From contig NZ_CP046535.1 in assembly GCF_009739515.1 (NCBI RefSeq), positions 3,829,501 through 3,893,500 on the forward strand: a stretch of DNA of 64,000 nucleotides, read 5' to 3'. The notes beneath the pieces are model-generated. The model was not told where the DNA came from and did no database searches. It worked only from the letters and a program-made list of their open reading frames with translations. Shown piece after piece: positions 8,677 to 17,394 of this stretch. Source of the DNA: Sphingomonas profundi (GTDB lineage Bacteria; Pseudomonadota; Alphaproteobacteria; Sphingomonadales; Sphingomonadaceae). The position numbers were made by a program, and so were the translations under genes. Position 1 is the first letter of the stretch. Every line of letters begins with the position of its first letter.

Positions 8677-9885
8677 ATGAACAAGAGTTTCTGGAACGCC
8701 GGCCACAGGCCCACGCTGATCGCCGCCTTCCTCTACTTCGATCTCGCCTTCATGGTGTGGGTGCTGCTCGGCCCGCTCGCGCCCGACATCGCCAAGGCGC
8801 TGGACCTGACGGCGGCGCAGAAGGGCCTGATGGTGGCGACGCCGACCCTGGCCGGCGCGATCCTGCGCGTGGTCAACGGCCTGCTGGTCGATCGCATCGG
8901 GCCGAAGCGTTCGGGCGCGATCAGCCAGCTGATCGTGATCTTCGGCCTGCTCTCCGCCTATGTGCTGGGAGTGGACAGCTTCGGCGGCACCCTGGTGCTG
9001 GGCGTGATCCTGGGCTTCGCCGGGGCGAGCTTCGCCATCGCCCTGCCGCTCGCCAGCCGCTGGTATTCGGGCGAGCATCAGGGAAAGGCGATGGGCATCG
9101 CCGGCATGGGCAATTCGGGCACCGTCTTCGCCTCCCTGTTCGCGCCGACCCTGGCCAAGCTGTTCGGCTGGAACGCCGTGCTGGGCCTGGCCGTGATCCC
9201 GCTGACGATCGTGTTCCTGATCTACATGGCGATGGCCAAGGATGCGCCCGGGGCGCCGCCGGTGAAGACGTTCGGCGCCTATCTGGAGCCGCTGCGGCAG
9301 GCGGACGCCTGGTGGTTCATGCTGTTCTACGCCGTCACCTTCGGCGGGTTCGTCGGGCTGGCGGCGTCGCTCTCGATCTACTTCACCGATCAGTTCGGCC
9401 TGACGGCGATCACGGCCGGCTACTGCACCGCCGCCTGCGTGTTCGCCGGATCGCTGGTGCGGCCGATGGGCGGGGCGCTGGCCGATCGTATCGGCGGCAT
9501 CAAGACGCTCTCGATCGTCTATGTCGTCGCCGCCGCCGCGCTGGTGGGGGTGAGCACCGAGCCGAGCCACCTGGCGGCGGCGCTCGGCCTGTTCGTCGTC
9601 GCGATGCTGGCGCTGGGGACCGGCAACGGGGCGGTGTTCCAGCTGGTGCCGCAGCGCTTCCGCGCCGAGATCGGCGTGATGACCGGGCTGGTCGGCTTCG
9701 CCGGCGGGATCGGCGGCTTCTATCTCGCCTCCTCGCTCGGCTTCGCCAAGCAGATCACCGGCGTGTACCAGTCGGGCTTCCTCATCTTCGCCGGCTTCGC
9801 GCTGCTGGCGCTGGTGGGCCTCACCGCCGTGAAGCGCCGCTGGCGCACGACGTGGGGCGCCGCGATCCAGGGCGTGCGCATCTGA
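8677..9885 (+). CDS. narK: NarK/NasA-type nitrate transporter (MFS)
   Basis: The 402-residue, roughly twelve-helix MFS protein carries the nitrate-porter signature GIAGMGNSGTV near residue 145. The second signature, GTGNGAVFQLVPQRF, is near residue 310. It should import nitrate and perhaps export nitrite across the inner membrane, feeding the reductases encoded downstream. ATG at 8677 follows GGGGGA. Only 68 bp separate it from the preferred start of the divergent kinase (26 bp from the longer alternative), leaving little room for its own promoter. Transcription may therefore enter from leader 1, antisense to the kinase gene, or from a promoter inside that gene. Confidence 0.9.
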   Translation: MNKSFWNAGHRPTLIAAFLYFDLAFMVWVLLGPLAPDIAKALDLTAAQKGLMVATPTLAGAILRVVNGLLVDRIGPKRSGAISQLIVIFGLLSAYVLGVDSFGGTLVLGVILGFAGASFAIALPLASRWYSGEHQGKAMGIAGMGNSGTVFASLFAPTLAKLFGWNAVLGLAVIPLTIVFLIYMAMAKDAPGAPPVKTFGAYLEPLRQADAWWFMLFYAVTFGGFVGLAASLSIYFTDQFGLTAITAGYCTAACVFAGSLVRPMGGALADRIGGIKTLSIVYVVAAAALVGVSTEPSHLAAALGLFVVAMLALGTGNGAVFQLVPQRFRAEIGVMTGLVGFAGGIGGFYLASSLGFAKQITGVYQSGFLIFAGFALLALVGLTAVKRRWRTTWGAAIQGVRI

Positions 9886-9897
9886 ACCGACGTGTCG

Positions 9898-9919
9898 CCC
9901 TCCCGCCAAGGCGGGAGGG
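9898..9919 (+). terminator. Perfect GC-rich hairpin between narK and porin
   Basis: CCCTCCCGCC at 9898-9907 and GGCGGGAGGG at 9910-9919 form a perfect 10-bp inverted repeat. In RNA it would be a 9-bp stem with a CAAG tetraloop. It has no T-run, so it may be an mRNA processing or stability element rather than a terminator. It lies 13 bp after narK and directly upstream of the porin ribosome site. Confidence 0.55.
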
Positions 9920-9937
9920 CCTGAGGGGGACGTGAAG

Positions 9938-11158
9938 ATGAGATCGCGATATCTGCTGCCGGCGGCCGCCATGGTCGCCGCCGGGCCCGCATGCGCGCAA
10001 GGGATCACGCTGAAGCCGCTGGTCGACGCCCGCCTGCGCTACGAGACCGTGGATCAGGACGGCCTGGTGCGGAATGCCGATGCGCTCACCCTGCGCGTGC
10101 GCGGCGGCCTCTCCGCCGCCACCGGCCACTGGTCCGCCATCGTCGAGGGTCAGGGCACGCTGGGCATCGTCAACGACTATAATGATGGCCTGCACGGACC
10201 GGCCGACCGGCCGATCGTCGCCGATCCGCAGGATATCGCGCTGTACCGTGCGCAGATCCAGTACAAGTCGAAGGCGCTCACCGTCACGGCCGGGCGGCAG
10301 CGGATCGCGCTGGACGACGAGCGCTTCGTCGGCATCGTCAACTTCCGCCAGAACGGCCAGACCTACGATGCGGTGCGGGTGGAGCTGACGCCGCTCGCGA
10401 AGCTGAAGGCGGATGTCAGCTACGCGTGGAGCGTCCGGTCGATCTGGGGGATCGACGGGGCGGGCACGCGCCAGCAGGCGATCTCCGGCGACAATGTGCT
10501 GGCCAATCTCAGCTACCAGATGCCGGTCGGCACGCTGACGGGCTTCGCCTATCTGGTGGAACAGGACGAGGCGCCGGTCTTCGCCTTCCGCCAGTCGAGC
10601 CAGACCTACGGCGTGCGTTTCGCCGGCGCGCGGCCGCTGTCGAAGACGGTGAAGCTCTCCTACCAGGCCAGCTATGCGCGGCAAACGGACTATCACCGCA
10701 ACCCGAACGACTACCGCGCGGACTATTATCTGATCGACGGCGCGCTCGATATCGCCGCGCTGCGGCTGAACGCCGGCTACGAGGTGCTGGGCGCGGCGGA
10801 CGGGCGATCGGGCGGCGTGGCGCTCACCAGCTTCCAGACGCCGCTCGCCACCCTGTTCAAGTTCCAGGGCTGGGCAGACAAGTTCCTGACGACGCCGGCC
10901 AACGGCGTGCGCGATCTCTACGGCGGGGCCACCTACGGCTTCAGGAAGGTCGGGCCGATCGACCTGCTGTCGTTCCAGGGCGTCTACCACCGCTTCGACA
11001 GCGACAGGCTGGACCAGCATTATGGCACCGAGATCGACCTGCTGGCGAGCGCGAAGCTCGGCCGGTACGTCGTGTCGGCGCGCTATGCGGACTATCGGGC
11101 GAGGCGCTTCGCGACCGACACGAAGAAGGTCTGGCTGACGTTGGATTATGCGCTGTGA
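9938..11158 (+). CDS. Alginate-export-family outer-membrane porin
   Basis: The 406-residue protein begins with a signal peptide (about 20 residues, ending ACAQG). It continues as alternating amphipathic beta strands typical of an 18-stranded barrel, with the alginate-export family motif GRQRIALDDERFVG near residue 125. It ends in strands rich in aromatic residues (LTLDYAL). Its place between narK and cobA suggests a role in nitrate entry through the outer membrane; that is inference from position. A GTG lies in frame at 9932, but the GAGGGGGA ribosome site is at the right distance for ATG at 9938. Confidence 0.78.
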   Translation: MRSRYLLPAAAMVAAGPACAQGITLKPLVDARLRYETVDQDGLVRNADALTLRVRGGLSAATGHWSAIVEGQGTLGIVNDYNDGLHGPADRPIVADPQDIALYRAQIQYKSKALTVTAGRQRIALDDERFVGIVNFRQNGQTYDAVRVELTPLAKLKADVSYAWSVRSIWGIDGAGTRQQAISGDNVLANLSYQMPVGTLTGFAYLVEQDEAPVFAFRQSSQTYGVRFAGARPLSKTVKLSYQASYARQTDYHRNPNDYRADYYLIDGALDIAALRLNAGYEVLGAADGRSGGVALTSFQTPLATLFKFQGWADKFLTTPANGVRDLYGGATYGFRKVGPIDLLSFQGVYHRFDSDRLDQHYGTEIDLLASAKLGRYVVSARYADYRARRFATDTKKVWLTLDYAL

Positions 11159-11319
11159 CGGCCATGCTGCGCTGCGATAATCGATTGCCGGCGTCTCTGG
11201 ATTGCGGCATGGTCTCCGCCGATGCACGCGACGCTGCGCGCATCGAACCACGCCGCGCCGCTTCACCGCCGAAGCAGCCGGCGCTCCGCCCCGCCAGCCG
11301 GGGCACAAGGAGCAGGCAG

Positions 11320-11371
11320 AGCCGCCACAGATCGTCCGCAAGGGCGATCCGGGCGGCTTTTTTCGTGTCTG
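11320..11371 (+). promoter_or_regulatory. Candidate NasT-controlled leader 2 terminator upstream of cobA
   Basis: AGCCGCC at 11320-11326 pairs with GGCGGCT at 11352-11358, and a run of six T's follows. An inner stem, GATCG at 11330-11334 with CGATC at 11345-11349, completes a compound terminator. The bases from 11353 to 11371 (GCGGCTTTTTTCGTGTCTG) are identical to 6811-6829 in leader 1. The element is only 10 bp upstream of the cobA start codon, so the cobA-nasC-nirBD messages must pass through it. That position is expected of a nitrate antitermination switch. Confidence 0.65.
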
Positions 11372-11381
11372 GAGCAGATGC

Positions 11382-12161
11382 ATGACGGGTTCCGACGACA
11401 GGCATAAGCGCGAGGTGTGGCTGGTCGGCGCCGGGCCGGGCGATCCCGAACTGCTGACGCTGAAGGCGGCCAGGCTGATCGCGGCGGCGGATATCGTGTT
11501 CCACGATGCGCTGGTGGGGCCGGCGGTGCTGGCGATGATCCCACCGGCCGCGCGTCGCGTCGCCGTCGGCAAGCGATCGGGGCGCCATTCGAAGGACCAG
11601 CGATCGATCAACGACCTGCTGGTGGAGGCGGGCGTGAGCGGCGCGCGTGTCGTGCGGCTGAAGGGCGGCGATCCTTCGGTCTTCGGCCGTTCGGGCGAGG
11701 AGATCGCGGCATTGTCCGCAGCCGGCATCACCGTGCGGATCTGCCCAGGCATCACCACCGCCTGCGCAGCGGCCGCGGCGGCGGGCGCATCGCTGACACT
11801 GCGCGGCCTCTCGCAGCAGCTCACCTTCGTCACCGCCCATGCCCGCGCCGGCGAGCCGCTGGAGCTGGACTGGGCGGCGCTGGCGGCGGAGCGATCGTCG
11901 CTGGCCATTTATATGGGTCGCGCCGCCGCGCCGCAGGTGGCCCGCGCATTGATCGCGGCGGGGCGTTCGGGCGCCACGCCGGCGATCGTCGCGGTCAACG
12001 TGTCGCTGCCGGACGAGCGGACGATCCATACGCGGCTGGATGCGCTGGCCTTCGCAGTGGCGACGATCAGCGGCGATGCGCCGACGATGCTGCTGGTGGG
12101 CGAGGCGTTCGGCGACGTGCCCGTCGTCGCCGCCGCGATCAGGCAAGCGGTCGGGGCCTGA
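11382..12161 (+). CDS. cobA: Uroporphyrinogen-III C-methyltransferase
   Basis: The 259-residue SAM-dependent enzyme methylates uroporphyrinogen III to precorrin-2, the first committed step to siroheme, which the NirB nitrite reductase needs. The N-terminal GAGPGDPELLTLKA motif, the VVRLKGGDPSVFGR stretch and the PGITTACAAAA segment are all diagnostic. ATG at 11382 follows GGAG. An in-frame extension upstream runs through the leader terminator and is not coding. Five bases separate its stop from the nasC start. It is the single-domain form, without the CysG dehydrogenase/chelatase half. Confidence 0.92.
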   Translation: MTGSDDRHKREVWLVGAGPGDPELLTLKAARLIAAADIVFHDALVGPAVLAMIPPAARRVAVGKRSGRHSKDQRSINDLLVEAGVSGARVVRLKGGDPSVFGRSGEEIAALSAAGITVRICPGITTACAAAAAAGASLTLRGLSQQLTFVTAHARAGEPLELDWAALAAERSSLAIYMGRAAAPQVARALIAAGRSGATPAIVAVNVSLPDERTIHTRLDALAFAVATISGDAPTMLLVGEAFGDVPVVAAAIRQAVGA

Positions 12162-12166
12162 GCGCG

Positions 12167-14271
12167 ATGCGCGCCACCGATACCCACTGCCCCTATTGCG
12201 CGCTCCAGTGCGGCATGACGATCGTCGAGAGCGACGCGGGCGAGTGGTCGATCGAGGCGCGCGACTTCCCCACCAACAAGGGCGGCCTGTGCCGCAAGGG
12301 CTGGACGTCCGCCAAGCTGCTCACCGCGCCCGACCGGCTCACCACGCCGCTCGTCCGCGACGACAAGGACGGCGCGCTGCGCCCCGCCGGCTGGGACGAG
12401 GCGCTCGATCGCATCGCCGCCGGCATCATGGCTATCCAGCGCGCCAGGGGCGTGGATGCGGTGGCGGTGTTCGGCGGCGGCGGGCTGACCAACGAGAAGG
12501 CGTATCTGCTCGGCAAGTTCGCGCGGCTGGGCCTCGGCACCGCCAACATCGACTACAACGGCCGCTTCTGCATGGCATCGGCGGCGGCGGCGGGGCTGCG
12601 CGCCTTCGGCATGGATCGCGGCCTGCCGTTCCCGCTGGAGGATATTCCCGGCGCGGGCGCAGTGCTGATCGTCGGCGGCAATCCGGCCGAGACGATGCCG
12701 CCGATCATGCAATATTTCGAGGCGCAGCGGGCGAACGGCGGCAAGCTGATCGTCGCCGATCCGCGCCGCACGCCCACGGCGGAAGCGGCGGACCTGCATC
12801 TGGCGCTCACCCCCGGCAGCGATGCGGCGCTGGCGCTGGGCCTGCTCAACGTGGCGATCCGTGATCGGCTGATCGACGACGCCTATATCGCCACCCGCAC
12901 CAGCGGGTTCGAGGAGGTGCGCCGCATCGCCGCCAGCTACTGGCCGGATCGGGTGGAGCGGATCACGGGCGTGCCGGCGCCGCGGATCCACGCCGCCGCG
13001 CACATGCTGGGCGAGTCATCGAGCGCGATGATCCTGAGCGCGCGCGGGCCGGAGCAGCAGAGCCACGGCGTCGACAACAGCCTCGCCTTCATCAACCTCG
13101 CGCTGGCGCTGGGCCAGCCCGGCCGCCCGAACGGCGGCTGGGGGTGCCTCACCGGCCAGGGCAACGGGCAGGGCGGTCGCGAGCACGGCCAGAAGGCGGA
13201 TCAGCTGCCCGGCTACCGCAGGCTCGCCGACCCGGCCGACCGCGCCGCGGTCGCCGCCGTGTGGGGGGTGGAGCCGGACAGCCTGCCGCAGCCGGGCCTT
13301 TCGGCGAGCGAACTGCTCGGTGCGCTCGGCGGCCCGATCGGCGGGCTGATCGTCATGGCCTCCAACGTCCTCGTCTCCGCACCCGATACGGACCGGCTGC
13401 GCGAGCGGCTGAAGGCGCTCGACCTGCTCGTCGTGGCCGACATCTTCCTGTCGGAGACGGCGGCCCTCGCCGATGTCGTGCTGCCGATCACGCAATGGGC
13501 GGAGGAGGACGGCACCACCACCAATCTGGAAGGCCGCGTGATCCTTCGGCGCAGGGCCAAGCAGCCGCCCGAAGGGGTGTGGAGCGATGCCGCGATCCTC
13601 GCCGCGCTCGCCGAGCGGCTGGGCACGGCGGATCGCTACGGCCGGCTCGGCACCGCAGCCGCGTTCGACGAGCTGCGCCGTGCCTCGTCCGGCGGGGCGG
13701 CCGATTATGCTGGGATCAGCCATGCGCGCATCGCCGACGAGGACGGCGTGTTCTGGCCATGCCCGGACGAGGACCATGCCGGCACACCGCGTCTGTTCGC
13801 CGATCGCTTCGCCTTTCCCGATGGCCGCGCCCGCTTCCATCCCGTCCGCCACGGCGAGCCGGCGGAGAGCCCATGCGTCGATTATCCCTTCTGGCTCACC
13901 ACCGGGCGGGTGATGGCGCAGTATCAGTCCGGCACGCAGACCCGCCGCGTGGCCGACCTGAACGATGCCGCGCCCGAGCCGTTCGTCGAACTGCATCCCG
14001 ATGCCGCCCGCACGCTCGGAATCGCGCCGGATGTGCTGGTTGAGGTGACGACCAGGCGCGGCACCGCCGTGCTGAAGGCGCGCTACAGCCGCAAGATCCG
14101 CCTCGATACGCTGTTCGTGCCGTTCCACTGGGGCGGGCGCGGCAACGCCAACATCCTCACCTCCAACGCGGCGCTCGATCCGGTCTCGCGCATCCCGGAG
14201 TTCAAGGTTTCCGCCGCCCGCCTCGCCAGGGCGGCGGCCCCGTCATCCCCAACGAAGGAACAGCGACATGA
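12167..14271 (+). CDS. nasC: Assimilatory nitrate reductase catalytic subunit (3' end unclear)
   Basis: The protein is a periplasmic-nitrate-reductase-like molybdoenzyme. An N-terminal [4Fe-4S] site has CPYCALQC plus a fourth Cys in GGLCRKGW. The bis-MGD binding regions follow, with the probable molybdenum-ligand Cys in GRFCMASA. The C-terminal molybdopterin domain ends near DPVSRIPEFKV. It reduces nitrate to nitrite in the cytoplasm. No C-terminal 2Fe-2S (BFD) domain is seen. The reading frame has no stop at the expected end: it continues open through the next gene into nirB, ending at 17086. The end given here is the TGA at 14269-14271 in the neighbouring frame, reachable if one base were missing near the C run at 14238-14241. 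Confidence 0.8.
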
Positions 14272-14609
14272 TCGAATCCACGCCCCGGTTCGTACAGGGC
14301 ATCTTCGCCTTCACCGGCGCCGGCTACGAACGGCCGACCGCGCTGTCCGGCTACACCGTCGCGGCGAACAGGCGCGCGCAGCCCGTCTATCTGCGCGCCG
14401 GCAATTCCAGCGACGAGCTCGTCGTGCTGACCCTGAGCAAGGACGGCGCGCCGATGCGGCTGTTCCCGATCGGGGCGCGCTCCGCCGCGCATGTGCCGCT
14501 GGCCGTGGTCGAGGACATCGATCCCGACAGCCGCCTCGATGTCGCGATCGCCGGCCCGGCCGGCAGCAGCGGCACGATCATCCTCGATTTCGGCCTCGTC
14601 GAAGTCTGA
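14268..14609 (+). CDS. Small unknown protein in the nitrate reductase operon
   Basis: This 113-residue protein has no motif I recognise. It has no signal peptide or membrane segment, is rich in Val, Ala and Gly, and looks beta-stranded (GYTVAANRRAQPVYLRAGN, SDELVVLTLSKDG). ATG at 14268 has a good AAGGA site. It sits between nasC and nirB, 29 bp before the latter, on the same strand. It could be an assembly or electron-transfer accessory of the reductases, but this is only inference from position. Its coding frame differs from the open frame that links nasC and nirB across the same bases. Confidence 0.65.
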   Translation: MIESTPRFVQGIFAFTGAGYERPTALSGYTVAANRRAQPVYLRAGNSSDELVVLTLSKDGAPMRLFPIGARSAAHVPLAVVEDIDPDSRLDVAIAGPAGSSGTIILDFGLVEV

Positions 14610-14638
14610 TCCCACACATCCAGCGGCAGGAGCGCGAG

Positions 14639-17086
14639 ATGAAGCAGAAGCTCGTCGTCATCGGCAACGGCATGGCAGGCGCCCGCGCGGTGGAGGAAGT
14701 CCTCGCCCGCGGCGGCGCCGATCTGTTCGACATCGTAATGTTCGGTGACGAACCCTATGGCAACTACAACCGCATCCTGCTGTCGAACATCCTGAGCGGG
14801 GCGCAGGACGCGGCGGACATCTTCATGAACCCGCTGGACTGGTATGCGGCGAACGACATCGTGCTGCACGCCGGCGAGCGGGTGGTGGATATCGATCGCG
14901 CGGCGCGGCTCGTCCTGTCGGACAAGGGCACGCGGGCGCATTACGACGTGCTGCTGATCGCCACCGGCAGCCGCGCCTTCATCCCGCCGGTGCCGGGCAT
15001 CCTCGACGGCGACGGGCTGCGCGCGGGCGTGTTCGGCTTCCGCACGATCGACGATTGCGATGCGATCGTCGCCGCGGCGAAGCAGGCGAGGAAGGCCGTC
15101 GTGATCGGCGGCGGCCTGCTGGGGCTGGAGGCGGCGCGCGGCCTCATCAACCATGGCTGCGAGGTGCATGTCGTCCATCTCGGCGCGCATCTTATGGAGG
15201 CGCAGCTGGATCAGCCGGCCGGCGCGATGCTGCGCAAGGGGATGGAGAAGATCGGCGTCACCGTCCACCTCGCCAAATCCACCACCGAGGTGCTGCATGG
15301 GCCGGACGGGCGGGTGAACGGGCTGGCGTTCAAGGACGGAAGCACGCTGGACTGCGATCTCGTCGTCGTCTCCGCCGGCATCAAGCCCAATGCCGAGATC
15401 GGCCGGCAGGCGGGCCTCACCGTGGAGCGCGCGATCGTGGTGGACGATCATATGCGCGCGCTGGACGATCGCCGCGTCTATGTGGTCGGCGAGTGCGCCC
15501 AGCATCGCGGGCGCGTCTACGGTCTGGTGGCGCCGCTGTGGGAGCAGGCGAAGGTGTTCGCCGAGCACGTCACCGACACCAACCTCGATGCGAGATATCA
15601 CGGCTCCAAGCTCGCGACGAAGCTGAAGGTGATGGGCGTCGAGCTGGCCTCGATGGGCATCACCGAGCCGGAGCATCCGCACGACGAGCTGATCCAGTTC
15701 ACCGAACCCGCCAAGGGCACCTACAAGAAGCTGATCGTGCGCGACGGCCGGCTGGTCGGCGGCATCCTGATGGGCGACATCTCGAAGGCCGCCTATCTGA
15801 TGCAGGCGTTCGACCGCGACTCACCGCTGCCCGAGGAGCGCCTGTCGCTGCTGTTCGATCTCGGTGCGCCGGCCGAGGCGGTGACGTTGGACGAGATGCC
15901 CGCCGACACGCAGGTGTGCAACTGCAACGGCGTGACCAAGGCCGCGATCGGCGCGGCGGTGACGTCCGGCTGCAGGAGCGCCACATCCGTGATGAAGGCG
16001 ACGCGCGCGGGCATGGGCTGCGGCAGCTGCAAGAAGCTGGTCGGCGAGGTGGTCGATTTCTTCTGCGGCGGCATGGCGGAGGAGGATCCATCGATCCATT
16101 ACTATGTGCCCACGGTGCCGTTGAAGAAGCCCGACCTCGTGGCGGCGGTAAAGGCGCTGGGCCTGCGCTCGGTCTCGTCCGTGTTCCGCGAGCTGGGCGG
16201 CGGCATCGAGGATCCGATCGCCAAGCCCGCGCTCGCCTCGCTGCTCGCGACGATCTGGGCGGCGGACTATGATGACGAGCGGGACGCCCGCTTCATCAAC
16301 GATCGCGTCCATGGCAACATCCAGAAGGACGGCACCTTCTCCGTCGTGCCGGAGATGGCCGGCGGGGTGTGCACGCCCGACGAGCTGATGCGGATCGCCA
16401 CCGTGGCGGTGAAGTACAAGGTGCCGCTGGTGAAGCTGACCGGCGGGCAGCGGATCGATCTGGTCGGCATCGCCAAGGACGATCTGCCGGGCGTGTGGCA
16501 GGAGCTCGACATGCCGGCCGGCTCCGCCTGGGGCAAGAGCTACCGCACCTGCAAGAGCTGCATCGGCGATGCGCATTGCCGCTTCGGGCTTGGCGACAGC
16601 ATGGGGCTGGCGCACAGGATCGAGAAGCGCTTCCGCGGCATCGACAGCCCCGGCAAGCTGAAGCTCGCCACCGCCGGCTGCCCGCGCAACTGCTCGGAGG
16701 CGATGGTGAAGGATGTCGGCGCCGTGGCGATCGGCGACGGCAAGTGGGAGATCTATATCGGCGGCGCGGCCGGCGCGCATATCCGCAAGGGCGATGTGCT
16801 GTGCACGGTGGAAGGCGAGGACGCGGTGATCGCCGTCTCCGGCCGCTTCATGCAATATTACCGCGAGAATGCGAAGTGGAAGGAGCGCACCTACGATTTC
16901 GTACCACGCATCGGGCTGGAGACGATCCGCGCGATCGTGATCGACGATGCCGAGGGGATCGGCGCGACGCTCGACGCCAACATGCAGGCCTCGATCGACG
17001 CCGCCTACGATCCCTGGAAGGAGGCGCTGGAGCCGAAGACGGCCAACCAGTTCGCCTCGCTCATATCCGAACCGGCGGAAGCGTGA
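14639..17086 (+). CDS. nirB: NADH-dependent nitrite reductase large subunit
   Basis: The 815-residue flavoprotein reduces nitrite to ammonium using NAD(P)H. In order it shows an FAD domain (VVIGNGMAG), an NAD domain (VIGGGLLGLEAA near residue 155), a BFD-like [2Fe-2S] domain with CNCNG and CGSC cysteines near residues 422-465, and the siroheme/[4Fe-4S] reductase domain. The siroheme ligand cysteines are in CKSCIGDAHC and AGCPRNC near residues 640-685. ATG at 14639 follows CAGGAG. Length and domains match NirB. The same reading frame is open upstream into nasC, so the gene's 5' boundary rests on domain homology and the ribosome site. Confidence 0.92.
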   Translation: MKQKLVVIGNGMAGARAVEEVLARGGADLFDIVMFGDEPYGNYNRILLSNILSGAQDAADIFMNPLDWYAANDIVLHAGERVVDIDRAARLVLSDKGTRAHYDVLLIATGSRAFIPPVPGILDGDGLRAGVFGFRTIDDCDAIVAAAKQARKAVVIGGGLLGLEAARGLINHGCEVHVVHLGAHLMEAQLDQPAGAMLRKGMEKIGVTVHLAKSTTEVLHGPDGRVNGLAFKDGSTLDCDLVVVSAGIKPNAEIGRQAGLTVERAIVVDDHMRALDDRRVYVVGECAQHRGRVYGLVAPLWEQAKVFAEHVTDTNLDARYHGSKLATKLKVMGVELASMGITEPEHPHDELIQFTEPAKGTYKKLIVRDGRLVGGILMGDISKAAYLMQAFDRDSPLPEERLSLLFDLGAPAEAVTLDEMPADTQVCNCNGVTKAAIGAAVTSGCRSATSVMKATRAGMGCGSCKKLVGEVVDFFCGGMAEEDPSIHYYVPTVPLKKPDLVAAVKALGLRSVSSVFRELGGGIEDPIAKPALASLLATIWAADYDDERDARFINDRVHGNIQKDGTFSVVPEMAGGVCTPDELMRIATVAVKYKVPLVKLTGGQRIDLVGIAKDDLPGVWQELDMPAGSAWGKSYRTCKSCIGDAHCRFGLGDSMGLAHRIEKRFRGIDSPGKLKLATAGCPRNCSEAMVKDVGAVAIGDGKWEIYIGGAAGAHIRKGDVLCTVEGEDAVIAVSGRFMQYYRENAKWKERTYDFVPRIGLETIRAIVIDDAEGIGATLDANMQASIDAAYDPWKEALEPKTANQFASLISEPAEA

Positions 17087-17088
17087 TC

Positions 17089-17394
17089 ATGCAGGATGGC
17101 TATGACATCGGCCCGCTTGCCCAGATACCGCCGGGGGAGGGCCGGAACTTCTCGGTCGGCGGCACGCGGATCGCCGTCTTCCACACGCAGCAGGGCGAGG
17201 TTTACGCCACGCAGCCCGATTGCCCGCACCGCAGGGGGCCGCTGGCGGACGGCCTGCTGGGCGGAACGACACTGATCTGCCCGCTTCATGAGCGCGCCTT
17301 CGATCTGCGCACGGGCGAGGAAGCCGGCGCGAACTGCCGGATCCTCACTTACAGCGCGGAGGTGCGCGAGGGTTCCGTCTTCGTGAAAGTATAA
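17089..17394 (+). CDS. nirD: Nitrite reductase small subunit (Rieske-type)
   Basis: The 101-residue protein is the NirD partner of NirB. It carries a Rieske [2Fe-2S] fold, with CPHRRGPL and CPLHERAFDL supplying the two Cys/His pairs. ATG at 17089 is used here; a GTG at 17083 that overlaps the nirB stop is an alternative start, and a GGCGGAAG site is near both. It ends the nitrate cluster: the next 685 bp hold no convincing gene. Confidence 0.92.
   Translation: MQDGYDIGPLAQIPPGEGRNFSVGGTRIAVFHTQQGEVYATQPDCPHRRGPLADGLLGGTTLICPLHERAFDLRTGEEAGANCRILTYSAEVREGSVFVKV

Noticed and set aside
9932-9937. GTG at 9932 as the porin start
   Set aside because: The GAGGGGGA ribosome site would nearly touch it; ATG at 9938 has proper spacing and starts a clean signal peptide.
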